A stretch of 64,000 nt of DNA. Origin: Chitinophaga rupis. GTDB taxonomy: Bacteria > Bacteroidota > Bacteroidia > Chitinophagales > Chitinophagaceae. This document shows, one piece after another, positions 55,809-64,000 of this stretch. The DNA lies in the NCBI RefSeq assembly GCF_900109685.1, contig NZ_FOBB01000001.1, forward strand, positions 744,001 to 808,000, given 5' to 3'. A program made the position numbers and the translations under genes. Every line of letters begins with the position of its first letter. The first letter of the stretch is position 1. Under the pieces are notes generated by a model. That model had not been told where the DNA came from, did not search any database, and saw nothing but the letters and a program-made list of their open reading frames with translations.

Positions 55809-57095
55809 ATGCGATCTGTACTCTACAAACTGCTGATGGCAGCTTGCCTGGTTGCAGCCATGCTCACTATAGCCGGTTGTCAAAAGGACGACTACTGCAA
55901 TACCACTTACCGCTATACCATCTATACCCCGGTATATGAATCCCTGAAGAACATGCGGGCCTCCTTCAAAAGTGAAGGACCACAGCCCATTGAAACTGCC
56001 GGCAAAATATACCTGTATGGTAAATACATTTTCCTCAATGAGCTGAACAAGGGCATCCACATTATTGATAACAGCAACCCATCGGCCCCCAATAATGTAG
56101 CCTTCATCAACATTCCGGGCAATGTGGATATGGCTGTGAACGGCAACATACTGTATGCCGACAGTTATATGGACCTGCTGGCAGTAGACATCAGCAATCC
56201 GCTGGCAGCAAAGGAAAGCAACCGTGTGCAGGATGTATTTCCGCAACGGGTATATAACTATTACACCATCCAGGCAGACACTACACACCTGGATAGCTTG
56301 ATAGTGGATTTCAAAACCAGGGATACGGTAGTAAAAGCCCCCTGCACAGTGGGTAACGGGCCTATTTTCCTGAACGATGCTATGTCGTTTGCGCTAAACG
56401 CCAGCTCTGCCGGTAAATCTTCCGTAGTGGCCCTGGGCAAAGGCGGCTCTACCGCACGGTTTGCGCTTATGAACAATTACCTGTACACGGTAGGTACCTG
56501 GAGCCTGCAGGTGTTTGGTATCCAGAACGCTGCTGCCCCTGTAAAACAAGTGGAAGTACCGGTAGCCGGCGGCCTGGAAACTATTTTTCCCTTTAACGGC
56601 TCCCTGCTGATAGGCTCCACCGGCGGCATGTTCATTTATGACGCAAGCGAACCTACGAACCTCAAAAGGAAAGGCGCTTTTGGCCATGTAAACAGCTGCG
56701 ACCCCGTGGTGGCAGAAAATACCACCGCTTATGTAACCCTGCGCGGCGGCACTGCCTGCGGCGGTTTTAGCAACCAGCTGGATGTGCTGGACATAAAGGA
56801 TATGACCAATCCTACCCTTATTAAAACCTATCCCATGAGCAGCCCTTATGGCCTGGGTATAGACGGTAAAAGGTTGTTCGTATGCGAAGGCGCTAACGGC
56901 CTGCGCTTCATGGATGCCAGCGATCCGCAGAATATTAAAACCTTTAAGCAGCTGAAAAATATTGAGGCGTATGATGTAATACCTACCGGAAAGGTATTGC
57001 TGGTAACGGCAAAAGACGGGTTATACCAGTATGATTACAGCAGCATGGTAGCGCCTAAGTTCCTGAGCCGGATTAACATGACCACCCAACATTAA
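55809..57095 (+). CDS. LVIVD-repeat lipoprotein
   Basis: The 428-residue protein has a lipobox (LTIAGC) near residue 23. Beta-propeller-like repeats of the LVIVD type follow (KGIHIIDNSNPSAPNNVAFI, DLLAVDISNPLAAKE, QLDVLDIKDMTNPTLIKTY, GLRFMDASDPQNIKTF). Such proteins are surface lipoproteins of unknown binding role. It lies 166 bp after gpmI on the same strand and ends at a terminator. Confidence 0.85.
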   Translation: MRSVLYKLLMAACLVAAMLTIAGCQKDDYCNTTYRYTIYTPVYESLKNMRASFKSEGPQPIETAGKIYLYGKYIFLNELNKGIHIIDNSNPSAPNNVAFINIPGNVDMAVNGNILYADSYMDLLAVDISNPLAAKESNRVQDVFPQRVYNYYTIQADTTHLDSLIVDFKTRDTVVKAPCTVGNGPIFLNDAMSFALNASSAGKSSVVALGKGGSTARFALMNNYLYTVGTWSLQVFGIQNAAAPVKQVEVPVAGGLETIFPFNGSLLIGSTGGMFIYDASEPTNLKRKGAFGHVNSCDPVVAENTTAYVTLRGGTACGGFSNQLDVLDIKDMTNPTLIKTYPMSSPYGLGIDGKRLFVCEGANGLRFMDASDPQNIKTFKQLKNIEAYDVIPTGKVLLVTAKDGLYQYDYSSMVAPKFLSRINMTTQH

Positions 57096-57237
57096 TCCGA
57101 ATACTTGATAAGAATAAGCACCATAGCGGTGTGGCAACGCATATAATTAATAATTATTTATGAAAAAGAGTAACTCTTTTATCGGGTGATCCGTTTTATG
57201 TTTTTTAGTGCTCTCGACAGATTTGCTCATGCATCAG

Positions 57238-57268
57238 ATGCGCCGTTTTCACGGCGCATTACTTTTTT
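57238..57268 (+). terminator. Terminator of the LVIVD lipoprotein gene
   Basis: ATGCGCCGT pairs exactly with ACGGCGCAT around TTTC, followed by TACTTTTTT. It lies about 140 bases after the stop. Confidence 0.8.
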
Positions 57269-57368
57269 AAGCCCCTGCCATCGATAAGTATTTGTTTTGT
57301 AAGCCTCCACAGGCAAAGGCGCCTGTTTAAAAAACGTATGATACTTGGTTTCTTAGTAATTTTGCGGC

Positions 57369-57947
57369 ATGAAAATAAACCCATACAGGCGCCTGTATAT
57401 AGCCCTATCGGCTATAACCCTGCTGGCCTGTAACCCCGGCCGCCAACAGCCGGCTATCCATAACGGCACGCACAGTGATCTGAAAGCATATTTTGAAAAG
57501 GAGGCCCGCCTGCTGCAGCAAAGCGGGTTACAGCTGCATAAAAGTGTAGTTCTGAACGGGCAGCAGGACAGTACCACCCTGGCGCCGGACAGCACACAGG
57601 TGCATCACCTGTTAAAACCATTTATGGATGTGGATATTAACAAACCCTCCTTACAGGATGCCTACCGTACAGATACCATCCCGGACCTGATAAACGGCAG
57701 CAGCTCTGTGATGTTCACGGCCCGTGAGCCCGGCACCAGCCCGCAGCAGATTATCCTGAACCTGGACAGGGAAGGCCGTATTGCCACTGTAAACATCCAT
57801 AAAAGTACCCGCAACCTGGTGTATGAATACCAGCAAAACCTGTTTTACCAGCACCTTAAAAGCATCCGCATCACCACCCTGCAAAAAATAGCTTTTCTGC
57901 AGCCCCGTGAGCTGGATGTTAAAGTGCTGATGGCACCAAAAAACTGA
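57369..57947 (+). CDS. Small lipoprotein of unknown function, coupled to uvrC
   Basis: The 192-residue protein has a lipobox (LTLLAC) near residue 21 and an alpha/beta domain; no family recognised. It ends 8 bases before uvrC, so the two genes are probably read from one transcript. A link to DNA repair is not implied by the sequence. Confidence 0.7.
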   Translation: MKINPYRRLYIALSAITLLACNPGRQQPAIHNGTHSDLKAYFEKEARLLQQSGLQLHKSVVLNGQQDSTTLAPDSTQVHHLLKPFMDVDINKPSLQDAYRTDTIPDLINGSSSVMFTAREPGTSPQQIILNLDREGRIATVNIHKSTRNLVYEYQQNLFYQHLKSIRITTLQKIAFLQPRELDVKVLMAPKN

Positions 57948-57955
57948 ACCGGAAA

Positions 57956-59767
57956 ATGACAGCAGCGGAGTTTTCGCAAATATCACATACCATACCCATA
58001 CAGGCCGGCATTTACAAGTATTACGATGAAGGCGGGGAATTGCTTTATGTGGGTAAGGCCAAAAGCCTGCGCAAGCGCGTAAGCTCTTATTTTGTAAAGA
58101 ACCACGACAGCTTTAAGACCCGCAAGCTGGTACAAAGCATTCACCATATTGAGTTTACCATTGTAAATTCAGAGCAGGATGCTTTTTTGCTGGAAAACTC
58201 GCTCATTAAACAGTTCCAGCCCAAGTACAACATTAACCTGAAGGATGATAAAACCTATCCTTACATTATTATAAAGCACGAAGCTTTTCCCCGGGTGTTC
58301 CTTACCCGCAACATTATCCGCGATGGCTCCGAATACCTGGGCCCCTTTACATCCGTAGGGCGGGTACGGGAGCTGCTGGAAGTAATACGTTATAACATTC
58401 CCCTGCGCACCTGCAATCTGAACCTGTCGGAACAGAACGTACGGAAGGGCAAATACAAAGTATGCCTGGAATACCACCTGGGCAACTGCAAAGGCCCCTG
58501 TGAAGGCCTGCAAACGGAAGAGGATTACCGCGCCGGCCTGCAGCAGGTAAAAGACATTCTGAAAGGTAACCTTACCCCGGTGCTGAACATGTTCCGTGCG
58601 CAAATGCAGCAATGCGCCGGTAATATGCAGTTTGAGCAGGCAGAAATACTGCGGAAAAAAATAGCCAGCCTGCAGGCCTACCAGGCCCGCTCCACCATCG
58701 TAAACGACCGCATGGGCCATGCGGATGTATTTTCTATCCTGAGCGATGGTAACCATGCTTACGTAAACTACCTGCGGGTGCTGAACGGCAGCATTGCAGA
58801 TACCAAAACCGTTACGCTGGAAAAGAAGCTGGAAGAAACCGATGAGGAAGTACTGGTATACGCTATGGCTTACCTACGCGATGCCTTTAAAAGCCAGACG
58901 GCAGAGATCATTGTACCTTTTGCCGTTGATTTCCCGGAAGAAAATGTAACCCTTACCGTACCCAAAGGCGGTGATAAAAAGAAGCTGCTAGATCTTTCTG
59001 AAAAGAATGTGAACTACTTTAAGGAAGAGCTGTATAAGAAAAAGATCCTGCACCTGGAAGGCAAAACAGATGAGGAAAAGAAAAAGGTGCTGTACCAGCT
59101 GCAGGCCGACCTGGAGCTGCCGGTGTTGCCTACGCATATTGAGTGTTTTGATAACTCCAACTTCCAGGGCAGCTACCCTGTAAGCGCCTGCGTGGTGTTT
59201 AAAGATGGGATAGCCTCTAAAAAAGATTACCGGCATTTTAATGTAAAGACCGTAGAGGGCATTGATGATTTTGCCTCCATGAAAGAGGTGGTTTTCCGGC
59301 GTTATAAGCGCCTGTTAACCGAGCAGCAGCCTTTGCCCCAGCTGGTGATCATAGATGGTGGTAAAGGGCAGCTGGGCTCTGCTATGGAAAGCATCCGCGA
59401 GCTGGACCTTATTGGTTCCATGACGGTCGTAGGCCTGGCCAAGAATGAAGAAGAAATATTTTTCCCCGGCGATAAAGAAAGTATTAAGCTGCCCTTTAAC
59501 AGTGAAAGCCTGAAGCTGATACGCCGCGTGCGTGATGAGGTGCACCGCTTTGGCATTACCTTTCACCGGCAAAAGCGCAGCAAAGGCACCTTTAAGAATG
59601 AGCTGGAAAGCATTAAAGGGATTGGTGAAAATACCGCCACACAGCTGCTGCAAACCTTCCGCTCCGTTAACCGCATTAAACAGCTGCCCAAAGACGAGCT
59701 GGTTAAAGAGATCGGCGCTGCCAAAGCCCAGCTGGTTTGGCAGCATTTCCATCCTGGCGAGGCTTAA
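57956..59767 (+). CDS. uvrC: UvrABC excinuclease subunit C
   Basis: Nuclease subunit of nucleotide excision repair. The 603-residue protein has the N-terminal GIY-YIG domain (AGIYKYYDEGGELLYVGKAK), a UVR motif near 205-240, the RNase H-like domain (ECFDNSNFQGSYPVSACVVF, VIIDGGKGQL) and C-terminal helix-hairpin-helices (LESIKGIGENTATQLL). All parts are present. It is convergent with the DinB-like gene. Confidence 0.96.
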   Translation: MTAAEFSQISHTIPIQAGIYKYYDEGGELLYVGKAKSLRKRVSSYFVKNHDSFKTRKLVQSIHHIEFTIVNSEQDAFLLENSLIKQFQPKYNINLKDDKTYPYIIIKHEAFPRVFLTRNIIRDGSEYLGPFTSVGRVRELLEVIRYNIPLRTCNLNLSEQNVRKGKYKVCLEYHLGNCKGPCEGLQTEEDYRAGLQQVKDILKGNLTPVLNMFRAQMQQCAGNMQFEQAEILRKKIASLQAYQARSTIVNDRMGHADVFSILSDGNHAYVNYLRVLNGSIADTKTVTLEKKLEETDEEVLVYAMAYLRDAFKSQTAEIIVPFAVDFPEENVTLTVPKGGDKKKLLDLSEKNVNYFKEELYKKKILHLEGKTDEEKKKVLYQLQADLELPVLPTHIECFDNSNFQGSYPVSACVVFKDGIASKKDYRHFNVKTVEGIDDFASMKEVVFRRYKRLLTEQQPLPQLVIIDGGKGQLGSAMESIRELDLIGSMTVVGLAKNEEEIFFPGDKESIKLPFNSESLKLIRRVRDEVHRFGITFHRQKRSKGTFKNELESIKGIGENTATQLLQTFRSVNRIKQLPKDELVKEIGAAKAQLVWQHFHPGEA

Positions 59768-59774
59768 TTGATAC

Positions 59775-59924
59775 AATTAATAATTAAGAATGAATAATTA
59801 ATAATCACGGAGAAACCATTACTATAGAATACATAGTTATCACACTGCATGCCTCTGAAAAGCTGTGCCATCACTTGTTGTACTTCACTGCGGTTATTAA
59901 TTCTTAATTATTCATTATTAATTT
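59775..59924. repeat. Facing word repeat, AATTAATAATTAAG family (uvrC-DinB spacer)
   Basis: The left arm (59775-59804) is AATTAATAATTAAGAATGAA plus ATAATTAATAA. The right arm (59894-59924) is its inverse. TGAATAATTAA at 59791-59801 is the exact complement of 59904-59914. The arms lie about 90 bases apart between two convergent genes. Confidence 0.75.
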
Positions 59925-60498
59925 AACAGGGTCCCACCGCGCGCAGTGCCTGTAATACGTGCCGCTCCTCATGCGCTATAAAAAAGCGGAAAGTATCGCC
60001 TAAGGAAAATTTTACCAGCTTACTTAAAGTAGTGGGTATTTTGGGTTGCGCCAGGTTCACGGAGTGCGCCTGCTGTAACAGCAAGAGCAATTGCTGCTGC
60101 CCGCTTATAAATTCATTCATTACGCTGGTTACGTCCGGGGTAGCTGCCGGCCGTGCACTTTTAGGGGATTGCATGCGCATAGGCAGGCTGCCATTAGGCT
60201 TGGGCTCCATAATACCGGTGAACCAGTTTCCCAGCCATCCGCTTTTAAACTGCGGGGTAGCTGCCTGCTGGTGTGCTTGTGCGGTTTGTATAGCTTTGGC
60301 CAGCTGTGGCAGGTAATAACGGCTATAAATGTTAAGGTGTTCCAGGCATTGAATGGCGCTCCATTTATGCTGGTCGGGCGGTAATTGTAAAACGGGTGCC
60401 GGTAAATGCGCCAGATCTTCTGCTACCTGTGTTAATAGCCGGCTTACCTTATACTGCAATTGGTCCAGCAGCTCAGTACTGTTAAATATGGCTGGCAT
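59923..60498 (-). CDS. DinB-like protein
   Basis: The 191-residue protein has the four-helix DinB/YfiT-like fold, with metal-site His in WSAIQCLEHLNIYSRYY and HEERHVLQALRA. The family includes metal-dependent thiol transferases and proteins of unknown function. It stands alone, convergent with uvrC; the stop is followed by a word array. Confidence 0.8.
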   Translation of the reverse strand: MPAIFNSTELLDQLQYKVSRLLTQVAEDLAHLPAPVLQLPPDQHKWSAIQCLEHLNIYSRYYLPQLAKAIQTAQAHQQAATPQFKSGWLGNWFTGIMEPKPNGSLPMRMQSPKSARPAATPDVTSVMNEFISGQQQLLLLLQQAHSVNLAQPKIPTTLSKLVKFSLGDTFRFFIAHEERHVLQALRAVGPC

Positions 60499-60547
60499 GT
60501 TGAGGAAATTTGGGGTTTATGCGGCAAATATACAGGTTTAAAATTGC

Positions 60548-60587
60548 AAAGGTCACAAGGCTTGTGTTATCAAACCTTGTGACCTTT
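60548..60587 (-). terminator. Terminator of the gldL-gldM-gldN block
   Basis: AAAGGTCACAAGG pairs exactly with CCTTGTGACCTTT around a 14-base loop. On the minus strand it follows the gldN stop by 31 bases. Confidence 0.85.
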
Positions 60588-60618
60588 ACAGTCTTTTATA
60601 ATGATGTAGGCTATGCTA

Positions 60619-61674
60619 TTAATATTGCCAAAGGTCCTGTTCCTTGTTAAAGATCTTGTCTTTAACAGCTTGTCCTTCCAGCAGGCGCATGGTACCGTCT
60701 TTGATATAATCTTTGATCTCGCGGTTGTACGCGTTGTTCTCTTTTATAACAAAGCTGGTGAAAAAGCGCATTTCAAACAGGTCTTCCCAGCTCATGGATG
60801 CGGCATCGTTATTCTGGTTATACACATCATACTTTGCCAGCACCGGACGCAGGTCGGGGTAGTACACCCAGAACAGCGGTATAGAAGCGCGCAGGGAGCC
60901 ATCTTCATTGATACGGGATACCATCGGTGCGATACCCAGGATACGTACCTTTAAAGCAGAGGCTTCCTTATCGAACACCCATACTTCTTTGATCTTGTAC
61001 TGTACAATAGTACGCGGATCAAATTCATCGCGGGTAGTTACCATTTTTTCTTCGCCGGTAACCGGATCTATGCTGCGTACCGTTCTTTCCTCACCGCTCG
61101 TTTTTGTCTGGATCTGAGCGTAAGAGATCGGTGTGCTAAAGCGGTCATCGATCGGGTCAAAGGCCTGTACTTCGTTATTCTTAATTGAGTTCAGCAATAT
61201 GTTAATGAACAACTGGTTTACCCCCTGCTCATCTTCCACATTATACTGGAAGGGAAGGTTCATCTTTTCACGGATGTCGATCACCTGCCAGATACGTTTT
61301 TCCCAGAACTTATCATCCTCACGGATGTTGTCGTAAGCAATAGGCGTACGGTCCCTTACAGAGTTTTTGGCGGTTACACCATCAACACGCAGTGATTTGC
61401 GCGGGGTATCTACCACCGGGCTCCCCACACCATCCGGGCGTAAAGGTGTTGCATCGGTTGTAGCCGGAGCTGCAGGCGGTGCAACTGAATTGCCGGTAGC
61501 GGGATTCACTACTGCATTAGGGTCAGGGGTGTTGGTTGCTGGCTGAGAGGCATCAGTAGCTGTGCGGCGACGGGTGCTGCCACCTCTGCGCTGCGCTTGC
61601 GCTTCTGTACCTATTATAACCATCAATAAGGCACACCAGGTTATTCTTTTAAATATTACTGCTCGCATAAGCAA
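60619..61674 (-). CDS. gldN: GldN/PorN type IX secretion protein
   Basis: The 351-residue protein has a signal peptide near residues 1-28 (EAQAQ), then an Arg-rich and a Pro/Thr-rich stretch (about 30-90). The conserved GldN domain holds REDDKFWEKRIWQVIDIREKMNLPF and RFFTSFVIKENNAYNREI. GldN forms a periplasmic ring with GldK in the type IX secretion complex. A two-residue-shorter start is possible. It lies downstream of gldM. Confidence 0.92.
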   Translation of the reverse strand: MLMRAVIFKRITWCALLMVIIGTEAQAQRRGGSTRRRTATDASQPATNTPDPNAVVNPATGNSVAPPAAPATTDATPLRPDGVGSPVVDTPRKSLRVDGVTAKNSVRDRTPIAYDNIREDDKFWEKRIWQVIDIREKMNLPFQYNVEDEQGVNQLFINILLNSIKNNEVQAFDPIDDRFSTPISYAQIQTKTSGEERTVRSIDPVTGEEKMVTTRDEFDPRTIVQYKIKEVWVFDKEASALKVRILGIAPMVSRINEDGSLRASIPLFWVYYPDLRPVLAKYDVYNQNNDAASMSWEDLFEMRFFTSFVIKENNAYNREIKDYIKDGTMRLLEGQAVKDKIFNKEQDLWQY

Positions 61675-61676
61675 TT

Positions 61677-61817
61677 AAAATTTACGATCTCAGATTTACG
61701 ATTTTAGATTTCCAGGAGGGACTTGTGATCCTGAATTTACGATCTTAGATTTCAATAAAGCCGGTGGTGCACCGCTCTTCCATTAAATCTAGGATCGTAA
61801 ATCGTAAATCTAAAATT
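61677..61817. repeat. Facing word repeat, GATTTACGAT family (gldM-gldN spacer)
   Basis: AGATTTACGAT at 61692-61702 is the exact complement of 61801-61811. Word copies fill the left arm (61677-61711), a middle copy (61734-61753, TTTACGATCTTAGATTT) and the right arm (61782-61817). The hairpin sits inside a probable operon. Confidence 0.75.
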
Positions 61818-61821
61818 ATGT

Positions 61822-63357
61822 CTAGTTTAATTTAAACGAAGTGTTACCCATGTTTCGTACAATACCATCCGGACCTTTTACTTTTACGTTATCAAAGTAA
61901 ACCTGGTCACCGGCGCGTAAGCCACGTACTGCATTTACTACGTTGCTGGGAAAGTAAGCTGAGTTAGCTTCACCTTCTACGTAGTCGCGGCCACGGGCCT
62001 CAATACCTACACGGTAGCTCACTACATCATACTTCACACCTTCAAATTCAAAGTTCTCCAGGTCAGCTCTTAAACCACCCTGTACTTTAAAGTCGGCTGC
62101 TTTCATGATACCGCTTTTATTCACCCCTACCTTCAGTACCGGATCAGGGATCATTTTTACACGGAATTCTTTGCTGCCAAGGCTTTTGGATTTACCATCC
62201 ACGTTAGCTACCACATTGATGATGGCGCGGCCCGGGTTGGTTACTGTTACGATATAATTACCTGCACCCTGTTTGCGGATGTTACCTACGTTGATGGAAG
62301 CATTTACGCTTTCAGCAGGTACGCCGGCGGCAGAGATGGATATAGGATTCGGTAACCCTATATACAGCACGTTCATTTTATCAGCAGAAATTGAAGTAGT
62401 AGAAGCTCCTACATTATAGGTCTCATTAAAGTTATAAGATTCCAGTTCACCGTTAGGTTTAGGCAGGGTAATAGTACCGGCGATTGTTTTTTCACCGATG
62501 CCGGATACCGGCATAGTAAAAGTACCCAGGCCTTCAGAAGCGGTTATGGTTTGACCATTTACCACGATGGTAGGATTTACAGTGCTGCTGTAAGCGCCTA
62601 CGGCGATTTGTGCAGTCAGTGTCTGACCTTCCATCAGGTTCTTAGAGTTCAGAGAGATGAACGGACGTACTTTATCAAATTTAAAGTTCTGTGCGTCTAT
62701 CTGGCGGAACAGGTCGTCGATGATCAGAGACTCAGAGTTCTTCACATCGTTCTGGAACTTACCCAGGATAGTTACTGCCGCAATGGTAGGCACCATGTTA
62801 AAGTGGTAAGTGGTCCAGGTTTTAGGCACACCATCGTCATGGCCGGATGATTTACCTACTTCTATTCTTAAAGGCAAAGTTTTTTCAAACTGAGCTTTAA
62901 GCTTAGGATCCACGAAGGTCAGGAACTTCTCGCGCAGCTCTTTCAGCGCTTTTTCCATTTCAGGACCTTTCTTCTGGTTATCCATCACACGGGTGGGAGC
63001 GTCCAGGTTATCTTTTGATTTGATATTCCCTTCCTCATCACGTCCACCACTTTCCCGTATAATCGTTTCTTTCAAAGTTTCGATATACGTAAACATATCA
63101 CTGGAAAGCTTCTTTACTTCTTGTGCTTTAGCGCGCAGCGGGCCTACTTTTGCAGCATTCTCCGCCATTTGCTTTTCAAACTGGTCGTAAGTAATATTGT
63201 TCTTATCAGTGATTGATTTATTGGAGGTGTTGATAGAGTTATTTACGATATTGAATGCGTTTAATATTTCGGCAGAGACGTTCAATGCTAGCATGGCTGT
63301 TAAGACCAGGTACATGAAGTTGATCATCTTCTGCCTTGGATCTTTTGGTAGTGACAT
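61822..63357 (-). CDS. gldM: GldM/PorM type IX secretion motor protein
   Basis: The 511-residue inner-membrane protein has one membrane segment near residues 15-33 (FMYLVLTAMLALNVSAEIL) and a large periplasmic region with beta domains. It pairs with GldL to form the proton-driven motor that powers type IX secretion and gliding. The start MSLPKDPRQKMINF is the family start. It lies 60 bp after gldL. Confidence 0.93.
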   Translation of the reverse strand: MSLPKDPRQKMINFMYLVLTAMLALNVSAEILNAFNIVNNSINTSNKSITDKNNITYDQFEKQMAENAAKVGPLRAKAQEVKKLSSDMFTYIETLKETIIRESGGRDEEGNIKSKDNLDAPTRVMDNQKKGPEMEKALKELREKFLTFVDPKLKAQFEKTLPLRIEVGKSSGHDDGVPKTWTTYHFNMVPTIAAVTILGKFQNDVKNSESLIIDDLFRQIDAQNFKFDKVRPFISLNSKNLMEGQTLTAQIAVGAYSSTVNPTIVVNGQTITASEGLGTFTMPVSGIGEKTIAGTITLPKPNGELESYNFNETYNVGASTTSISADKMNVLYIGLPNPISISAAGVPAESVNASINVGNIRKQGAGNYIVTVTNPGRAIINVVANVDGKSKSLGSKEFRVKMIPDPVLKVGVNKSGIMKAADFKVQGGLRADLENFEFEGVKYDVVSYRVGIEARGRDYVEGEANSAYFPSNVVNAVRGLRAGDQVYFDNVKVKGPDGIVRNMGNTSFKLN

Positions 63358-63417
63358 AGCTCGTTTTCGATTTAATGATTGTCTTAGATTGTGTGTGAAA
63401 ACTAATTATGGTCTACC

Positions 63418-64000
63418 TTATCTTCCATGCATTGCGCTCAACATGTTACCATAGATGGTATTGAGGTTGCTCAGATTTTTAGCCAACAGAGTGATCTGTT
63501 CCTGTGTTTTCTTAGCATCATCAACGCTGGCGCTCATAGCCTGAGAAGTCGTTAACAGATTTCTGTAGAAATTGTTCATGGCTTTCAGGTGGTTATTGGT
63601 ATCCTGCAGCTCCAGTTCGTAGATAGCATTCAGGGAAGCCAGGTTTTTGGTCATGCCCTGCATTTGCTCATGGAAATGCCTGGTGGATTCAGATGCGCTG
63701 TTGAAGGAAGATACTGCAGATGCAGCGGTGGTGTAAGCAACTGCTACACTACCAATTGCGTTGGCAGCTTCTCTTGTTTTCTGAGTGTAATCACCGGTGG
63801 CTGCTACCACGTCGCTGATATCTCTCATCTTGTCCACAGTGGTTCCCAGTTTCTGGAAATTCTCACTCAGGCGTTGCAGGTTAGCAGGCGTAATGTCGGC
63901 CTCCTGTAACATCTTGTCTAATCCGGATACTGCGGGATGACCGGCATAAGCCACTCCTTCAGCAGGTGCGTGAGACGCAGAGCTGTCCGGTACAAAAGCA
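63418..64000 (-). CDS. gldL: GldL type IX secretion motor protein, C-terminal part
   Basis: The reading frame continues past the window edge, so the N-terminal membrane segments are not seen. The visible 193 residues (ending at NLNTIYGNMLSAMHGR) are the cytoplasmic helical region of GldL, with long coiled helices (LQRLSENFQKLGTTVDKMRD). GldL and GldM form the motor. An in-frame GTG at 63954 is not the true start. Confidence 0.9.
   Translation of the reverse strand, partial: AFVPDSSASHAPAEGVAYAGHPAVSGLDKMLQEADITPANLQRLSENFQKLGTTVDKMRDISDVVAATGDYTQKTREAANAIGSVAVAYTTAASAVSSFNSASESTRHFHEQMQGMTKNLASLNAIYELELQDTNNHLKAMNNFYRNLLTTSQAMSASVDDAKKTQEQITLLAKNLSNLNTIYGNMLSAMHGR

Noticed and set aside
1..64000. 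tRNA or rRNA genes
   Set aside because: I found no clover-leaf pattern with a GTTCGAATC-type arm and no rRNA-like sequence by reading; a tRNA scan would be decisive.

Overview
The window looks like chromosomal DNA of a Bacteroidota bacterium of the Chitinophaga type (family Chitinophagaceae). Evidence seen directly: a gldL-gldM-gldN block (type IX secretion/gliding motor) at the right end, a porZ-like gene beside recO, three consecutive SusC/SusD outer-membrane uptake pairs, many lipoproteins with a Cys lipobox, and promoter-like sequences of the Bacteroidota form TAnnTTTG. I saw no rRNA, tRNA, CRISPR array, phage or plasmid genes. The species call is an inference from gene content and order.

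Layout. 1-8.6 kb: the end of gcvH, a VanZ-like membrane protein, an OmpA-type lipoprotein, a DUF937-like protein, prfA, an amidohydrolase, an MscS channel, a thioredoxin-fold protein without its cysteines, a MerR regulator and an M23 peptidase. 8.6-17.3 kb: a structured leader or small-RNA candidate, alaS, a two-PDZ protein, an aldehyde dehydrogenase, gatB and a DUF4369/TlpA lipoprotein. 17.3-33.5 kb: three SusC/SusD systems, all on the minus strand, the middle one with an extra lipoprotein. 34.1-34.8 kb: an intact reading frame for an IS1595-type transposase that has lost most of its catalytic residues. 35-46.5 kb: an RND/MMPL exporter, porZ, recO, lpxH, a small lipoprotein, a LUD-domain protein, ftsH, rsfS and birA. 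47-54 kb: a GT39-like glycosyltransferase, an AraC regulator with an aldo/keto reductase, then nadC, a lipid kinase and SUI1, and a DUF4783-like protein. 54-64 kb: gpmI, an LVIVD-repeat lipoprotein, a small lipoprotein coupled to uvrC, a DinB-like protein, and gldN, gldM and partial gldL.

Working together: GldL/GldM/GldN and PorZ belong to the type IX secretion system; GldL and GldM form its inner-membrane motor. The SusC/SusD pairs import nutrients through the outer membrane using TonB energy. No sugar-degrading enzymes, sigma factors or anti-sigma factors lie beside them, so their substrates cannot be read from context. Most remaining genes are housekeeping: translation (prfA, alaS, gatB, rsfS, SUI1), repair (recO, uvrC), cofactors (birA, nadC), envelope (lpxH, M23, MscS) and proteolysis (ftsH).

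The most unusual feature is in the spacers. At least seven intergenic regions carry facing arrays of a short degenerate word, so the two arms can pair into a long imperfect hairpin. Each spacer uses its own word (for example GCTAATAGC, GCTAAACGCTGAATGC, GATTTACGAT, AATTAATAATTAAG, CCATGGTCC, GCAGATGTGCA). The arms often begin exactly at a stop codon and sometimes supply the last codons of the gene. I know of no named family with this architecture. The degenerate transposase, a candidate 6S-like RNA between the M23 peptidase and alaS, and a 58-bp dispersed repeat are the next most interesting items.
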